From Sphingomonas carotinifaciens (lineage in GTDB: Bacteria; Pseudomonadota; Alphaproteobacteria; Sphingomonadales; Sphingomonadaceae), in contig NZ_WSUT01000007.1 in NCBI RefSeq assembly GCF_009789535.1, positions 1 to 64,000 of the forward strand: 64,000 bases of DNA, given 5' to 3'. Both the position numbers and the translations under genes were made by a program. Position 1 is the first letter of the stretch. The number at the start of each line of letters is the position of its first letter. The notes below the pieces were generated by a model, which worked only from the letters and a program-made list of their open reading frames with translations, ran no database searches and was not told the DNA's origin. Shown here piece by piece: positions 26,430-33,858 of the stretch.

Positions 26430-27004
26430 CCGCGTGGCTCCCCGAATGCGCCGGTCCAGTACGCGACCTCTCCGCCGACATAGCGCGACAAGGCCCGCCG
26501 AGTGGTGTGCAGGAGCCCCTTCAACTCTCCACACGTATCGATGAACGGTTCGGCGATGCGTGCGATGTCGAGGCTGCTCTCGGGCTGGTTGGCGGCATTC
26601 ATCGCGTGCACTGCCTGGTTGATGTTCCTGCCGATGAACAGAATCTGCTTCCGAACCTTTCCGATCTCGTCCTTTGTCACCGGGCACAACCGCAAGCTCG
26701 CCGCCCTATCCCACAGCTGCCAGCGTATCGCCCGCTTGATCCATTCGTTTCGAGAAAGGCCAAGCGGCGCACCGACCTCATCGATCGCCTCGATCTCGCT
26801 GCGAAGGAGCCGGATGGTCACGCGGACGTGATCATCGGGGGAGCCGCGCCGCCCCACTCCGGGCGTCGGCAGATTGTCGTTACCCGGCGCGAGGACCGCG
26901 CGTGCCAGAGCACGCGCCATCCAGGCGCTACGCGTCTGCCCGTGAGCGGCTGCGACGCGGTCGAGCTCCGCTACCAATTCGTCGTCCAGGCGAAGGCTGA
27001 CCAT
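26426..27004 (-). CDS. MobC-like ribbon-helix-helix mobilisation accessory protein
   Basis: The 192-residue protein has an N-terminal ribbon-helix-helix-like segment (MVSLRLDDELVAELDRVAAAHGQTRSAWMAR) and a second RHH-like stretch (VTIRLLRSEIEAIDEVGAPLGLSRNEWIKRAI). The MobC signature ILFIGRNINQAVHAMNAAN comes near residue 140. Such proteins bind oriT and help the relaxase. It begins the mob operon; palindromes at 27040-27056 and 27119-27138 lie just upstream and are likely binding sites. Confidence 0.85.
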   Translation of the reverse strand: MVSLRLDDELVAELDRVAAAHGQTRSAWMARALARAVLAPGNDNLPTPGVGRRGSPDDHVRVTIRLLRSEIEAIDEVGAPLGLSRNEWIKRAIRWQLWDRAASLRLCPVTKDEIGKVRKQILFIGRNINQAVHAMNAANQPESSLDIARIAEPFIDTCGELKGLLHTTRRALSRYVGGEVAYWTGAFGEPRG

Positions 27005-27039
27005 CGCTTCTCAAGCCCCGTGCAGCGGTGCCATCGAAG

Positions 27040-27056
27040 CCAATGTATTACATTGG
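27040..27056. promoter_or_regulatory. Palindrome upstream of the mobilisation operon (17 bp)
   Basis: CCAATGTATTACATTGG is a perfect 8-bp inverted repeat around one central base, 36-52 bases before the MobC-like start. It could be an operator for the RHH protein or part of oriT. Confidence 0.55.
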
Positions 27057-27118
27057 TGCCAGATGGCGTATCCTGCCATCCCTAGTAGACACTCTTTCCT
27101 CACTCTAAAACTCAATAG

Positions 27119-27138
27119 ATGGAGTGAATTCACTCCAT
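27119..27138. promoter_or_regulatory. Perfect 20-bp palindrome in the mob/hypothetical intergenic region
   Basis: ATGGAGTGAATTCACTCCAT is fully symmetric. It is followed within 6 bases by another GGAGTGG. It lies 115-134 bases upstream of the MobC-like gene and 213-232 bases upstream of the divergent gene at 27351. With the 17-bp palindrome it makes this AT-richer gap the best candidate for oriT or a shared operator. Confidence 0.55.
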
Positions 27139-27350
27139 GCGCGGAGTGGTAGGCAGTCAGGAGGACAGCGTTTTCTGCTTTGGATACGAACCTATCTCGC
27201 TAATGTCTGCGGGCATTGCTTCTCCCTTGCGGGTTTTTCGCGCGCGAATAAGATGCATGCCGGCCGGGGGTCGCGGTTATCTCCCGGCAACTCTTGTTAG
27301 CAGGACTCACGTTCGTACAAGTCTGCGGTGGATAGATTGGGAGACACATT

Positions 27351-27617
27351 ATGCCTCGTGCGAAAGCCAAGACCGACGATCTGGCGACCATCACTGCCCG
27401 TCGTGAGGCGCTGCTGGCCGAGCTCGCGCGTGTCGACGAACAGGCCCGTATAGCGCAAGAAGCCGCGCGTGACGCCGGCCGGCCCGTGCTTCTTGCAGCA
27501 CTGGAACGGGTCAAGATCTCTGCGATCGACAAGGCCGATGCCCGCTCGATTGCAAGGGCGCTTGCCACACATGGCGGCAAGTCCGTTGCAGCGCATCTCG
27601 CATCGATCTCGGTGTGA
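27351..27617 (+). CDS. Hypothetical 88-aa helical protein
   Basis: The short protein (MPRAKAKTDDLATITARREALLAELARVDEQARI...) is almost all helix, with a coiled-coil-like heptad region over residues 10-50. It ends KSVAAHLASISV. It is divergent from the mobilisation operon across the palindrome-rich gap. Size and style resemble small TraD/conjugation accessory proteins of alphaproteobacterial plasmids, but I cannot assign it. A GGGAGACACATT purine-rich sequence precedes the ATG. Confidence 0.6.
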   Translation: MPRAKAKTDDLATITARREALLAELARVDEQARIAQEAARDAGRPVLLAALERVKISAIDKADARSIARALATHGGKSVAAHLASISV

Positions 27618-28277
27618 TCCACTTTCCCGATCGCCTTATCGGCGCGCTCCGGCCAGCGCTATCACAAGCTGTCTCGTATCCGCCGACGTCGCACAGCGGG
27701 CGTGGTACTAAGCCTATCGCGTGCGATCCGGATCGGTCAGGCATTAGGATGCACCGCCTTCCAAGTCGGCGCTTTGATCGCACGTCGGATTGAGGGGAGG
27801 AACGGACACCAGAGCGCGCCAAACGGGTCGTGTGCAGCCGTTCGGGATCGTGGTCGATGTACTGGCCTCTGCCGGCGACCGCGCGAGGACGCCGCCCCTC
27901 TCCCCCGATCGGTAGGGCGTGGCGACATGCTCGGCTTGTTGGGACCAACCGACAATTTCTGCTGCACGAGACAGGCAAAAAGCGCGGTTCGCGACGCGCC
28001 GTTGATCCATCGGATCATGTCCCCCATTTGGCCAGATAGCGGCCCGGACGGTCGGGTCGGAGCGGCGTCATCCCCGATCGTATCGGGGGGCGATGAGCGC
28101 ATTACCCGTCCACCAGCGAACGGGTATGCTGACACGAAACTTCGCAAGTGCGCTTCGGGCGCAGCGCGGGTCAGCGCTGACTTCTGTCGGTGAACGGCTG
28201 CGCAAAGAGGGGGCGATCGCGCGTACAGGGCGGCCCCGAACGCATCAGGCTCGCCCCCCTCCCCTGCCCTTTTGCGG
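27618..28277. other. 660-base region without a supportable gene
   Basis: Frames here are long on both strands but have Arg/Pro-rich shadow composition and no good ribosome-binding site. One clear hairpin is seen: CCCCGAT-CGT-ATCGGGG at 28072-28088, without a T-run. The region lies downstream of the ParA/RHH pair and of the small gene at 27351, so it may simply be their 3' flank. Confidence 0.4.
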
Positions 28278-28622
28278 TCAGTCGCCCGCGGCCGCGCGAC
28301 GCTTCTCTTCGGCCAAAGCATAGTCGAGCAAACGCGTCATCGCTTCGCCGCGCGACAGGCGATTGCGCCAGACGAAGTCCTCGAAACGCTCCCGGTCTTC
28401 GGGCAGCGATCGCACGTGGATCGCGTCGGTATACTTCGCCTCGCGGACCTTGCGCGCGGGACGCTTCGGCGCGGCCGGCGTCGGCTTCTCCGATCGGAAG
28501 CCGAGGCCCTCCCCTGCGCTCTTGGCAGCCGCGCGCTGCTCCGGTGTCGGTACCGGAATGTCGTCGTCGTCCGCGAAGCTCGTGATTGACCGACGGGACG
28601 GAGCAGTCGGCTTCTCGGTCAT
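28278..28622 (-). CDS. Ribbon-helix-helix-like partner of ParA (candidate centromere-binding protein)
   Basis: The 114-residue protein has a disordered acidic/Pro-rich N-terminal half (FADDDDIPVPTPEQR) and a C-terminal segment (TDAIHVRSLPEDRERFEDF, then WRNRLSRGEAMTRLLDYAL). The latter fits a beta-strand plus two helices of a ribbon-helix-helix DNA-binding fold. It starts within the ParA stop (ATGA overlap). Small RHH proteins next to ParA (ParG, Omega) bind tandem short repeats as the centromere; the array at 29650-29738 is a fitting target. The assignment is by context and fold pattern only. Confidence 0.68.
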   Translation of the reverse strand: MTEKPTAPSRRSITSFADDDDIPVPTPEQRAAAKSAGEGLGFRSEKPTPAAPKRPARKVREAKYTDAIHVRSLPEDRERFEDFVWRNRLSRGEAMTRLLDYALAEEKRRAAAGD

Positions 28623-29299
28623 GCGGACAGTCCTTCTGCGAGCAGCGAAACGACATCGTAGGCGAAGGCGGCGGCGTTCTGGCGAGCGCTGTCGAGCGAT
28701 CCCACGTCAGCGGCAGTCATGTCGTCGAGCGTGCCCCCCATGCTGAAGAGACCGCGAAACGCACCGCGTTCGGCGAGCGCCGTTGCGATGAGCGGGATAC
28801 CGGCGCCCTCGAGGTTGCTGACGACTGCCTTGAGATCGCGCGGCCACAGCCGGGTCGAGGCTGGCGTTCGTGTGAGAACGGCTGCGACCGGGAGCGGTCG
28901 GTCACGGGCGGTGCCGGCGTTGCGGACGATCTTGAACGCGCGCGCCGCTTCTACGGCGTCGAGTTCGGACCCCTGGATCGGGACAAGCGCCAGGTGTGAC
29001 ATCAGCAACGCGTTGGTTGCGCGTGCGCTTGCCTTTCCTTCCAGATCGACGATCACGTAATCGGCGCGCTTGCGCGCCTGATCGATCGTCGAGATGATTT
29101 CATCCTCGTCGATTTCCTGGATGACTTCGATGTTGCTGGGCTTACCTTCCTTCCCCGCCCAGCGCGCCAGGGGAAAGTTCGGATCGGCATCGATCATCAC
29201 GACGCTCGATCCTTTCGAGGCAAGCTCGGTCGCGAGGATCAGCGCTGTCGTGGTTTTGCCGACCCCACCCTTCGGGGACAGCATGGTGATAACCGGCAT
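28619..29299 (-). CDS. parA: ParA-family partition ATPase
   Basis: The 226-residue protein (start MPVITMLSPKGGVGKTT) has the deviant Walker A motif KGGVGKTT near its N-terminus. Walker A' is VVMIDADPNFPLARW and Walker B is YVIVDLEG. Length and lack of an N-terminal HTH fit the short ParA type (type Ib/VirC1-like) used with RHH partners. It would segregate the replicon. The start was moved 9 residues in from the longest frame because the fold begins at MPVITM. Confidence 0.88.
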   Translation of the reverse strand: MPVITMLSPKGGVGKTTTALILATELASKGSSVVMIDADPNFPLARWAGKEGKPSNIEVIQEIDEDEIISTIDQARKRADYVIVDLEGKASARATNALLMSHLALVPIQGSELDAVEAARAFKIVRNAGTARDRPLPVAAVLTRTPASTRLWPRDLKAVVSNLEGAGIPLIATALAERGAFRGLFSMGGTLDDMTAADVGSLDSARQNAAAFAYDVVSLLAEGLSA

Positions 29300-29339
29300 C
29301 AAGAATCTCCCTACGCCGCTTGGCAAACGACGAGATTAG

Positions 29340-30340
29340 CGCACGTTGTGCACCTCGGCGGCATGTGAATTGTGTGCCATGGGTGACGGTCGGACACAAG
29401 TATCCAACACGCACATGTTGATCCTGCGCACATGTTCACATGTTCATCTCGCGCGCATGTGGTCGGTTTCGATGCCGGAGCGTCGCGCCCGATGGGCCAG
29501 TGCGCGCCCTCATCAGGCGCGCCGTCATGAACGAGCCTGCACCGAAGGAGCGCCGGCGACCGGTCAAGCCAGCGATCCCCTGCCCTCCCGATATGTACGG
29601 TGCCCAAACGCTTTGCCTGACCGCGCCGATGCCATGTGCACGTCGTGCACATTGTAAACATTGTAAACATTGTGACCATTGTGACCATTGTGAACATTGT
29701 GACATTGTGACCATTGTGAACGTTGTGAACATTGTAGCATCGCGGGCCGTGTCCGCGTGTTCACGGCGTGAACATGCGCACCTTGGATAATCTGGCGACA
29801 GTGAGGACGTGTTTACATCGTGGGCATGTGCACCGCGTAGACGTGTGCACGGCGACGCGACGTGCACGATGCGCACTTGTTCACTGCGGCATTCGATCGC
29901 CGCCTCGAAGCGAGACCCATCGTCGGCAGACCAATCTGTGCTACGACCTGACTTCCTGAAGTTGGGGCGGGCCGGCAGCACGCATCAAAGGACACGCACA
30001 TAGCTGCGCCGGGCACACGCTCACAGTGAGCACATGGCTGCGCCGTCCGCATGCTCGTCGCGTGCACATGGTCACTTGCGCGCAGCGGCCCAGGGTCCAC
30101 ATGCGGGCGATGGGCACATGTTCACACGGTGAACTTGGTCACAACGGCACTTCAACGGATTTTCGGTTCAAACGCATCGACGCCGACGTACCAGCACTGG
30201 CTCTCGCGCCGGAAGGATGCAACGTGCGCCCCCATCTCGCACATGTTCACATGCTCACCGCGGGCGCAGGCTCACGCACGACGGATCGCGGAACCGCTGT
30301 CAGGCAGGGGAGGGGGTCCGGCATCTAACCTGCGGCCGCC
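29340..30340. other. About 1 kb noncoding region rich in GTGAAC/GTTCAC and CACATG motifs
   Basis: No credible gene is found. The DNA is crowded with short related motifs: CACATGTTCACATG near 29428 and CACATGTTCACATGC near 30239, and inverted pairs GTTCACGGCGTGAAC at 29759-29773 and GTTCACACGGTGAAC at 30120-30134. There are also many GTGCAC and GTGAACATG elements and the tandem array described separately. Such density is typical of plasmid origins or centromeres. No AT-rich stretch or DnaA box was identified with confidence. Confidence 0.6.
29650..29738. repeat. Tandem array of ten 9-bp repeats (CATTGTGAM), candidate parS centromere
   Basis: Units in order: CATTGTAAA twice, CATTGTGAC twice, CATTGTGAA, an 8-base CATTGTGA, CATTGTGAC, CATTGTGAA, CGTTGTGAA and CATTGTAGC. 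On the other strand each unit reads TCACAATG or a close variant. The array lies 350 bases upstream of the ParA/RHH operon. Short contiguous repeats are what RHH centromere-binding proteins recognise. Iterons for a replication initiator are the main alternative. Confidence 0.8.
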
Positions 30341-30739
30341 TCGGCCTTGATTCGACAGGCGATGCTCGCCAGCAGCGTCCGACCGCAGCCGTTCAGATCA
30401 ATGATGTGCTGCCAGGTCTTGTCCTCACGCAGATGCTGCGCGATCGCCGCAAACGCCGACCTATTGGCATGGCGTTAGGGCGGTTATGGCCATCGCACTG
30501 GCGTGTCGTTGATGCGCGGCCCTTGTCCAGCCAATCTTGAATAGGGGAGGGCGATCGTCGTCTCGACGGACGGTACCGGTCGTTAACGTCTGATGGGTAC
30601 TTGTGGCGCCGGCTCCCCGTACGGGACACGCGTGACCACTGGTACTTGTATCCGGCATGGCGAGCGCGTACATGGAGCGGGCAGGGAGACCTGCAAGGCG
30701 ACTTACTCCGGCCCCGTGTTGGATGAGCGCTGTGGCTAC

Positions 30740-30816
30740 CCAGGGTCTCAAACCCTGGTTGCCGGCCACCATTCTCCCTGACACGTTTCTGAGCCGCCCT
30801 TCGGGGCGGCTCTTTT
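30740..30816 (+). terminator. Stem-loop plus intrinsic terminator on the + strand with no + strand gene in front
   Basis: CCAGGGT-CTCAA-ACCCTGG (30740-30758) is a perfect 7-bp hairpin. It is followed at 30791-30816 by GAGCCGCC-CTTCGG-GGCGGCTC-TTTT, a classical terminator reading to the right. No protein gene on the + strand ends here. The T-run is on the wrong side for the DUF3800 gene (30821-31432, reverse strand), so an unannotated rightward RNA is implied. Confidence 0.7.
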
Positions 30817-30820
30817 CGTA

Positions 30821-31432
30821 TCACAGCAGATCGATGCCGTACTTTTCGCGCAGCCCTTGCGCGTTCATCTCGCCCTCGACGACCCAACGACGGGCGTACG
30901 CAACGACGTCGGCAAGCTGCAACAGCCGGGACGCGCCGGAGTCCAGTCGTACAACGCGGTTGACGCCGCGGAACCGACCGTCGTCGTTCCGCGCCCGCTC
31001 CATCTCGGCATCGAAGTCGGGATGATCGTTATGCTGATTGACGTCGGTGATGACATCGACGTTGCCGACGCTGTCACGCCCAAGGACGGTCCGAAAACGC
31101 TTCATGCCAATCTTCACCGTCTCGACGACCGCCTGCGCGTACACCAAGGGGGGAGGGCCCGGCCGACCCTGGAAGTGCTGGTTGATCAGCACGACCCGGT
31201 CGAGATCGGCACCTGCCCGAAGCCGATCGAGCAGGCCTTGGAGATAGCCATTCGCCATCTTCACGGCGTGGACCTCGTTCGCGTCGGGGGGCAACAGGTC
31301 GCTGAACGCCTTGTCCAAACGTCCGGCTTCACGGGCAAGCACGAACAATGCGCCGAGCTGAAACGGACCGCTGCCGGCCGTTCCTGACTCGTCGATGAAG
31401 CACAATACCTTCTTGTTGAGGCCTTTGGTCAC
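30821..31432 (-). CDS. DUF3800 protein
   Basis: The 203-residue protein has the DUF3800 hallmark CFIDESGTAGSGPFQLGALFV at its N-terminus. An Asp-rich, RNase H-like pattern follows (VDVITDVNQH, then LLQLADVVAYARRW near the C-terminus). DUF3800 proteins are common on mobile elements and near defence genes; their activity is not settled. Translation starts at a GTG immediately after the stop of the winged-helix gene (TGA-GTG without gap), so the two are co-expressed. Confidence 0.85.
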   Translation of the reverse strand: MTKGLNKKVLCFIDESGTAGSGPFQLGALFVLAREAGRLDKAFSDLLPPDANEVHAVKMANGYLQGLLDRLRAGADLDRVVLINQHFQGRPGPPPLVYAQAVVETVKIGMKRFRTVLGRDSVGNVDVITDVNQHNDHPDFDAEMERARNDDGRFRGVNRVVRLDSGASRLLQLADVVAYARRWVVEGEMNAQGLREKYGIDLL

Positions 31433-31960
31433 TCAGGCCTCCGCTTCGGCCGCTGTCGGCGCGGGTCGGCGGCGTCGCATCCCGGGCCGGGAAACGGCCT
31501 GTCGCTTGGCGCGTGCTTCCTGCGCGGCATCGCTGAAATCGGGCTCGATCTCCGCCAGCTTGTCGACCAGGCCCTGCAGATCATACTCGTTGGAGATCTT
31601 GCCGCGATGCGACGCACGGCGCTCGATCCGACGCACGAACCCGGCCTCTTCAAGCTCGGCGATGTAGCGCTGGACCTGCCGCTCGCTGAGATTCAGCCGC
31701 AAGGCGAGGTCGGCTTTCTTGGGAAACGGCTTGCGCCCGGCATCCCACCAAAAGTCGGCCAGCTGGATCAATACGGCGAGCTGGGTCGGGCTAAGGCCGA
31801 GGCGCCGCTGGGCACGCAGCAGCAGCGAGGGCAGCATACAGAAGCCGAGCGCGATCACCTTGGCGCCCCATTTATTGGCGGCAGCGCCCGACTTGCGGGG
31901 TGCCTTCGGCTGGCAATCCGCGACGGGCAGATCATTTTCTTCTTCGCTCTTGTCACTCAT
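31433..31960 (-). CDS. Winged helix-turn-helix DNA-binding protein (possible replication or regulatory protein)
   Basis: The 175-residue protein has a charged N-terminus (MSDKSEEENDLPVADCQP), then KWGAKVIALGFCMLPSLLL and LGLSPTQLAVLIQLADFWW. A classical recognition segment follows (KKADLALRLNLSERQVQRYIAELEEAGFVRRIERR) of the HTH_36/replication-initiator-like winged helix. GGAGACGACG precedes the start at 31960. Its promoter region has repeated ACCGGAC motifs and two GTCTC/GAGAC hairpins. It may regulate its own operon or take part in replication; I cannot decide. Confidence 0.75.
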   Translation of the reverse strand: MSDKSEEENDLPVADCQPKAPRKSGAAANKWGAKVIALGFCMLPSLLLRAQRRLGLSPTQLAVLIQLADFWWDAGRKPFPKKADLALRLNLSERQVQRYIAELEEAGFVRRIERRASHRGKISNEYDLQGLVDKLAEIEPDFSDAAQEARAKRQAVSRPGMRRRRPAPTAAEAEA

Positions 31961-32017
31961 TCGTCGTCTCCGTAGGCTGCAAATGTGCCTTCGACGCATC
32001 GGTGACAAGGCGTAGCG

Positions 32018-32160
32018 ACCGGACACTTTTGTCTCGTCGGCAAGAGACGCAGGTGTCTCCTCGGACGAGACGCTGATGTCCGCTCTTAATAAGGACGTAG
32101 GTAACCGGACAAACCGTAAGCCGATTAAGCGAGATTCAGGGCTACCGGACGAAAATGTCC
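32018..32160. promoter_or_regulatory. ACCGGAC direct repeats and twin GTCTC/GAGAC hairpins upstream of the winged-helix gene
   Basis: ACCGGAC occurs at 32018-32024, 32104-32110 and 32144-32150. The first and third are followed by TTTTGTC or AAAATGTCC, making GGAC-n6-GTCC type dyads. Between them are two hairpins with identical arms, GTCTC...GAGAC at 32031-32048 and 32055-32071. The region is the promoter side of the winged-helix gene (start 31960) and the end side of the HEPN gene (32220). It is a candidate operator or short iteron set. Confidence 0.5.
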
Positions 32161-32219
32161 TGTCGGTACCGGGTGATACGCCGAATCAGCATGCCGCGGG
32201 TCAACCGCGATCGGCCGAT

Positions 32220-32993
32220 CTATGGCGACGGCACATCCGCCGCGTAACTATGTTCATCGATGACGCCCTGCTGCAATCCCATCGCAAGGCGGAACGCCGC
32301 GTCGGCCGTCGCGCAAAAGGCGTAGGCGTCGAACGGGAAGCGGGGCAGGGCATGGCCGAGCCGATCGTCCGAGCGCACGGCGCGTTCGAGTTCGTCGCGC
32401 ACGGCGTTGAGAATGTCCTGTTCACATGCGGCCAAGCGGTCGAGTTGCGCGCGTAGCAGGTCACGCAGCTGACGCTGGACGCCGATCTTGTGCGCTGCCC
32501 GGGTGGAAAGCACGTTCATCTGCTCGCGCACCCGCTCGTCACCCCGCCAGAAGGTGAAGAGCACCGCCTCGCGGACCAGAGGGCCATCGGATAGATGCTC
32601 GCCGCGCCCGTAGTGCGCGATGTCACTGTTGCGCAGCGTCTTGATCGTACGGTGCGCGGCCCGCAGTTCCGGCGTCAGATAGTCGTCAGCAAGGATGCCT
32701 TTCCGCTGTTTCGACGACGTGAACGTCGCCCGTGCGTAGAGTACCACCGCATGCGAGAAGAGCGCCCCGGTAACGGTCACCTCGCGTTCGCTTAAGGCCT
32801 CCTCACGATTTTCTCGCGCCGCCTGGTGCCGGTCGATCTCGGCGAGGCACCGCTCCGCCTCCAGCAGGTCCTGACGGATGGTGCCGGCGGCTGCCGCTTT
32901 GTCGATCAGGCCAACCAGACGCTGGTGGCGGCCCGTCGGGCGCAGCCAGGCGGCGAGCGCGGACAGATCGGTGGTCTGGCAGACTTCGGTCAC
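32220..32993 (-). CDS. HEPN-motif helical protein, third gene of the candidate defence operon
   Basis: The 257-residue, mainly helical protein has LRNSDIAHYGRG at residues 120-131, an Rx5H motif (Arg121-Asn122...His127) with Asn after Arg as in HEPN ribonucleases. The rest has long amphipathic helices without other recognisable domains. Its start overlaps the stop of the nuclease gene by ATGA. HEPN proteins are frequent RNA-cutting effectors or toxins of anti-phage systems. The motif is suggestive but short, so the fold should be modelled before it is called a nuclease. Confidence 0.65.
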   Translation of the reverse strand: MTEVCQTTDLSALAAWLRPTGRHQRLVGLIDKAAAAGTIRQDLLEAERCLAEIDRHQAARENREEALSEREVTVTGALFSHAVVLYARATFTSSKQRKGILADDYLTPELRAAHRTIKTLRNSDIAHYGRGEHLSDGPLVREAVLFTFWRGDERVREQMNVLSTRAAHKIGVQRQLRDLLRAQLDRLAACEQDILNAVRDELERAVRSDDRLGHALPRFPFDAYAFCATADAAFRLAMGLQQGVIDEHSYAADVPSP

Positions 32994-33856
32994 GGGAAGA
33001 GGTCCGCCAGGGGGGCGAAGACCGCGCCGGTCTCTGCGGCGTGGCGCGCCTTGGCGGCGATCACGTGATCGATCCCGATCCCGCGGTCGAGCGCCTCATA
33101 GAGATCGCGTCCTTCGAGTGCGATCGTCCGCTTGCCGCGGCCAAAGGCTTGGAGGCCTTCCTTGGTGAAGCCGCCGAAACTGACGAACAGCCCGCGCGCC
33201 CATGCCGCCTTCTGACCGATCTTGCCTTCGAAGGTGTGGAGCTCGGCTTGGCTGATGCGACGGTTCAACCATTTGGCTTCGACGAGGTAGATCTCGCCGC
33301 CATGCTCGAAGCTGCCGTCGATCTGTTCGCCTGCAAGCCGGAACGGTTCGCGCGGATTGAGCCGGAATGCATCGAACATCTCCGTGAGGAAACGCTCGAA
33401 CGCAAAGCCACGCTGGTGCGGTTCGGTGTCCCGGATGCTGACAAGCCGATCGCGCAGGCGGGCAAAGTCGATCGCGTCGAGGATCGGTGCGGCGACGACA
33501 TTGACTGGAGCAGGGAGCGCTGACCCTTGCAGTCGCGCGATGAGCGCCGCGATCTGGCCGGCGGCGCGCGGCATCGGATCGGCCGTGTCGGCGCTGCGCA
33601 ATGCCTCTCGGTGCTCCCAGAGGACCCGAAGCGTACGTGCGGCGGTGCCATCGTCCACCTGCCCGAGAAAGCAGCGCAATCGCTTGCCCTTCGAGATGCC
33701 GTCAACGGCATATTGCGGTGCATCGATGTCGATATCGAGTTCGCGAACGAAGAAGTCGCTGAATGTGCGATTGGAAAAGTCGAGAATGTACCCCCGCTCG
33801 CCGCCCCGAAAAATTTCGTCGACGAGACTGAGGTCGATAGAGCGAAGACTGCTCAT
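32990..33856 (-). CDS. PD-(D/E)xK restriction endonuclease (Mrr-like) with AbiJ-type N-terminal module
   Basis: The 288-residue protein has an N-terminal module (GYILDFSNRTFSDFFVREL...ISKGKRLRCFL) like that of AbiJ-type and other defence proteins. A C-terminal Mrr-type nuclease domain follows: Glu154 in RGFAFERFL, Asp180 in EQIDGSFE, and Glu193-x-Lys195 in IYLVEAKWL, the complete D-x12-ExK site. The helix SQAELHTFEGKIGQKAAWARGLFVS is typical of the family. The start at 33856 lies 2 bases after the Shedu-like stop. It probably cuts DNA, perhaps after sensing by the neighbouring proteins. Confidence 0.85.
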   Translation of the reverse strand: MSSLRSIDLSLVDEIFRGGERGYILDFSNRTFSDFFVRELDIDIDAPQYAVDGISKGKRLRCFLGQVDDGTAARTLRVLWEHREALRSADTADPMPRAAGQIAALIARLQGSALPAPVNVVAAPILDAIDFARLRDRLVSIRDTEPHQRGFAFERFLTEMFDAFRLNPREPFRLAGEQIDGSFEHGGEIYLVEAKWLNRRISQAELHTFEGKIGQKAAWARGLFVSFGGFTKEGLQAFGRGKRTIALEGRDLYEALDRGIGIDHVIAAKARHAAETGAVFAPLADLFP

Positions 33857-33858
33857 CG

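Noticed and set aside
29650..29738. CRISPR array
   Set aside because: Units are 9 bp and directly adjacent with no unique spacers and no cas genes; this is a tandem repeat.
29436..29981. Reverse-strand frame with Met-Phe-Thr-Met-Val repeats
   Set aside because: The peptide repeat is only the translation of the 9-bp DNA tandem array; no ribosome-binding site and no protein-like flanks.
30733..30772. tRNA-like segment
   Set aside because: A 7-bp stem-loop is present but no acceptor stem, D-arm or GTTC T-loop could be fitted.
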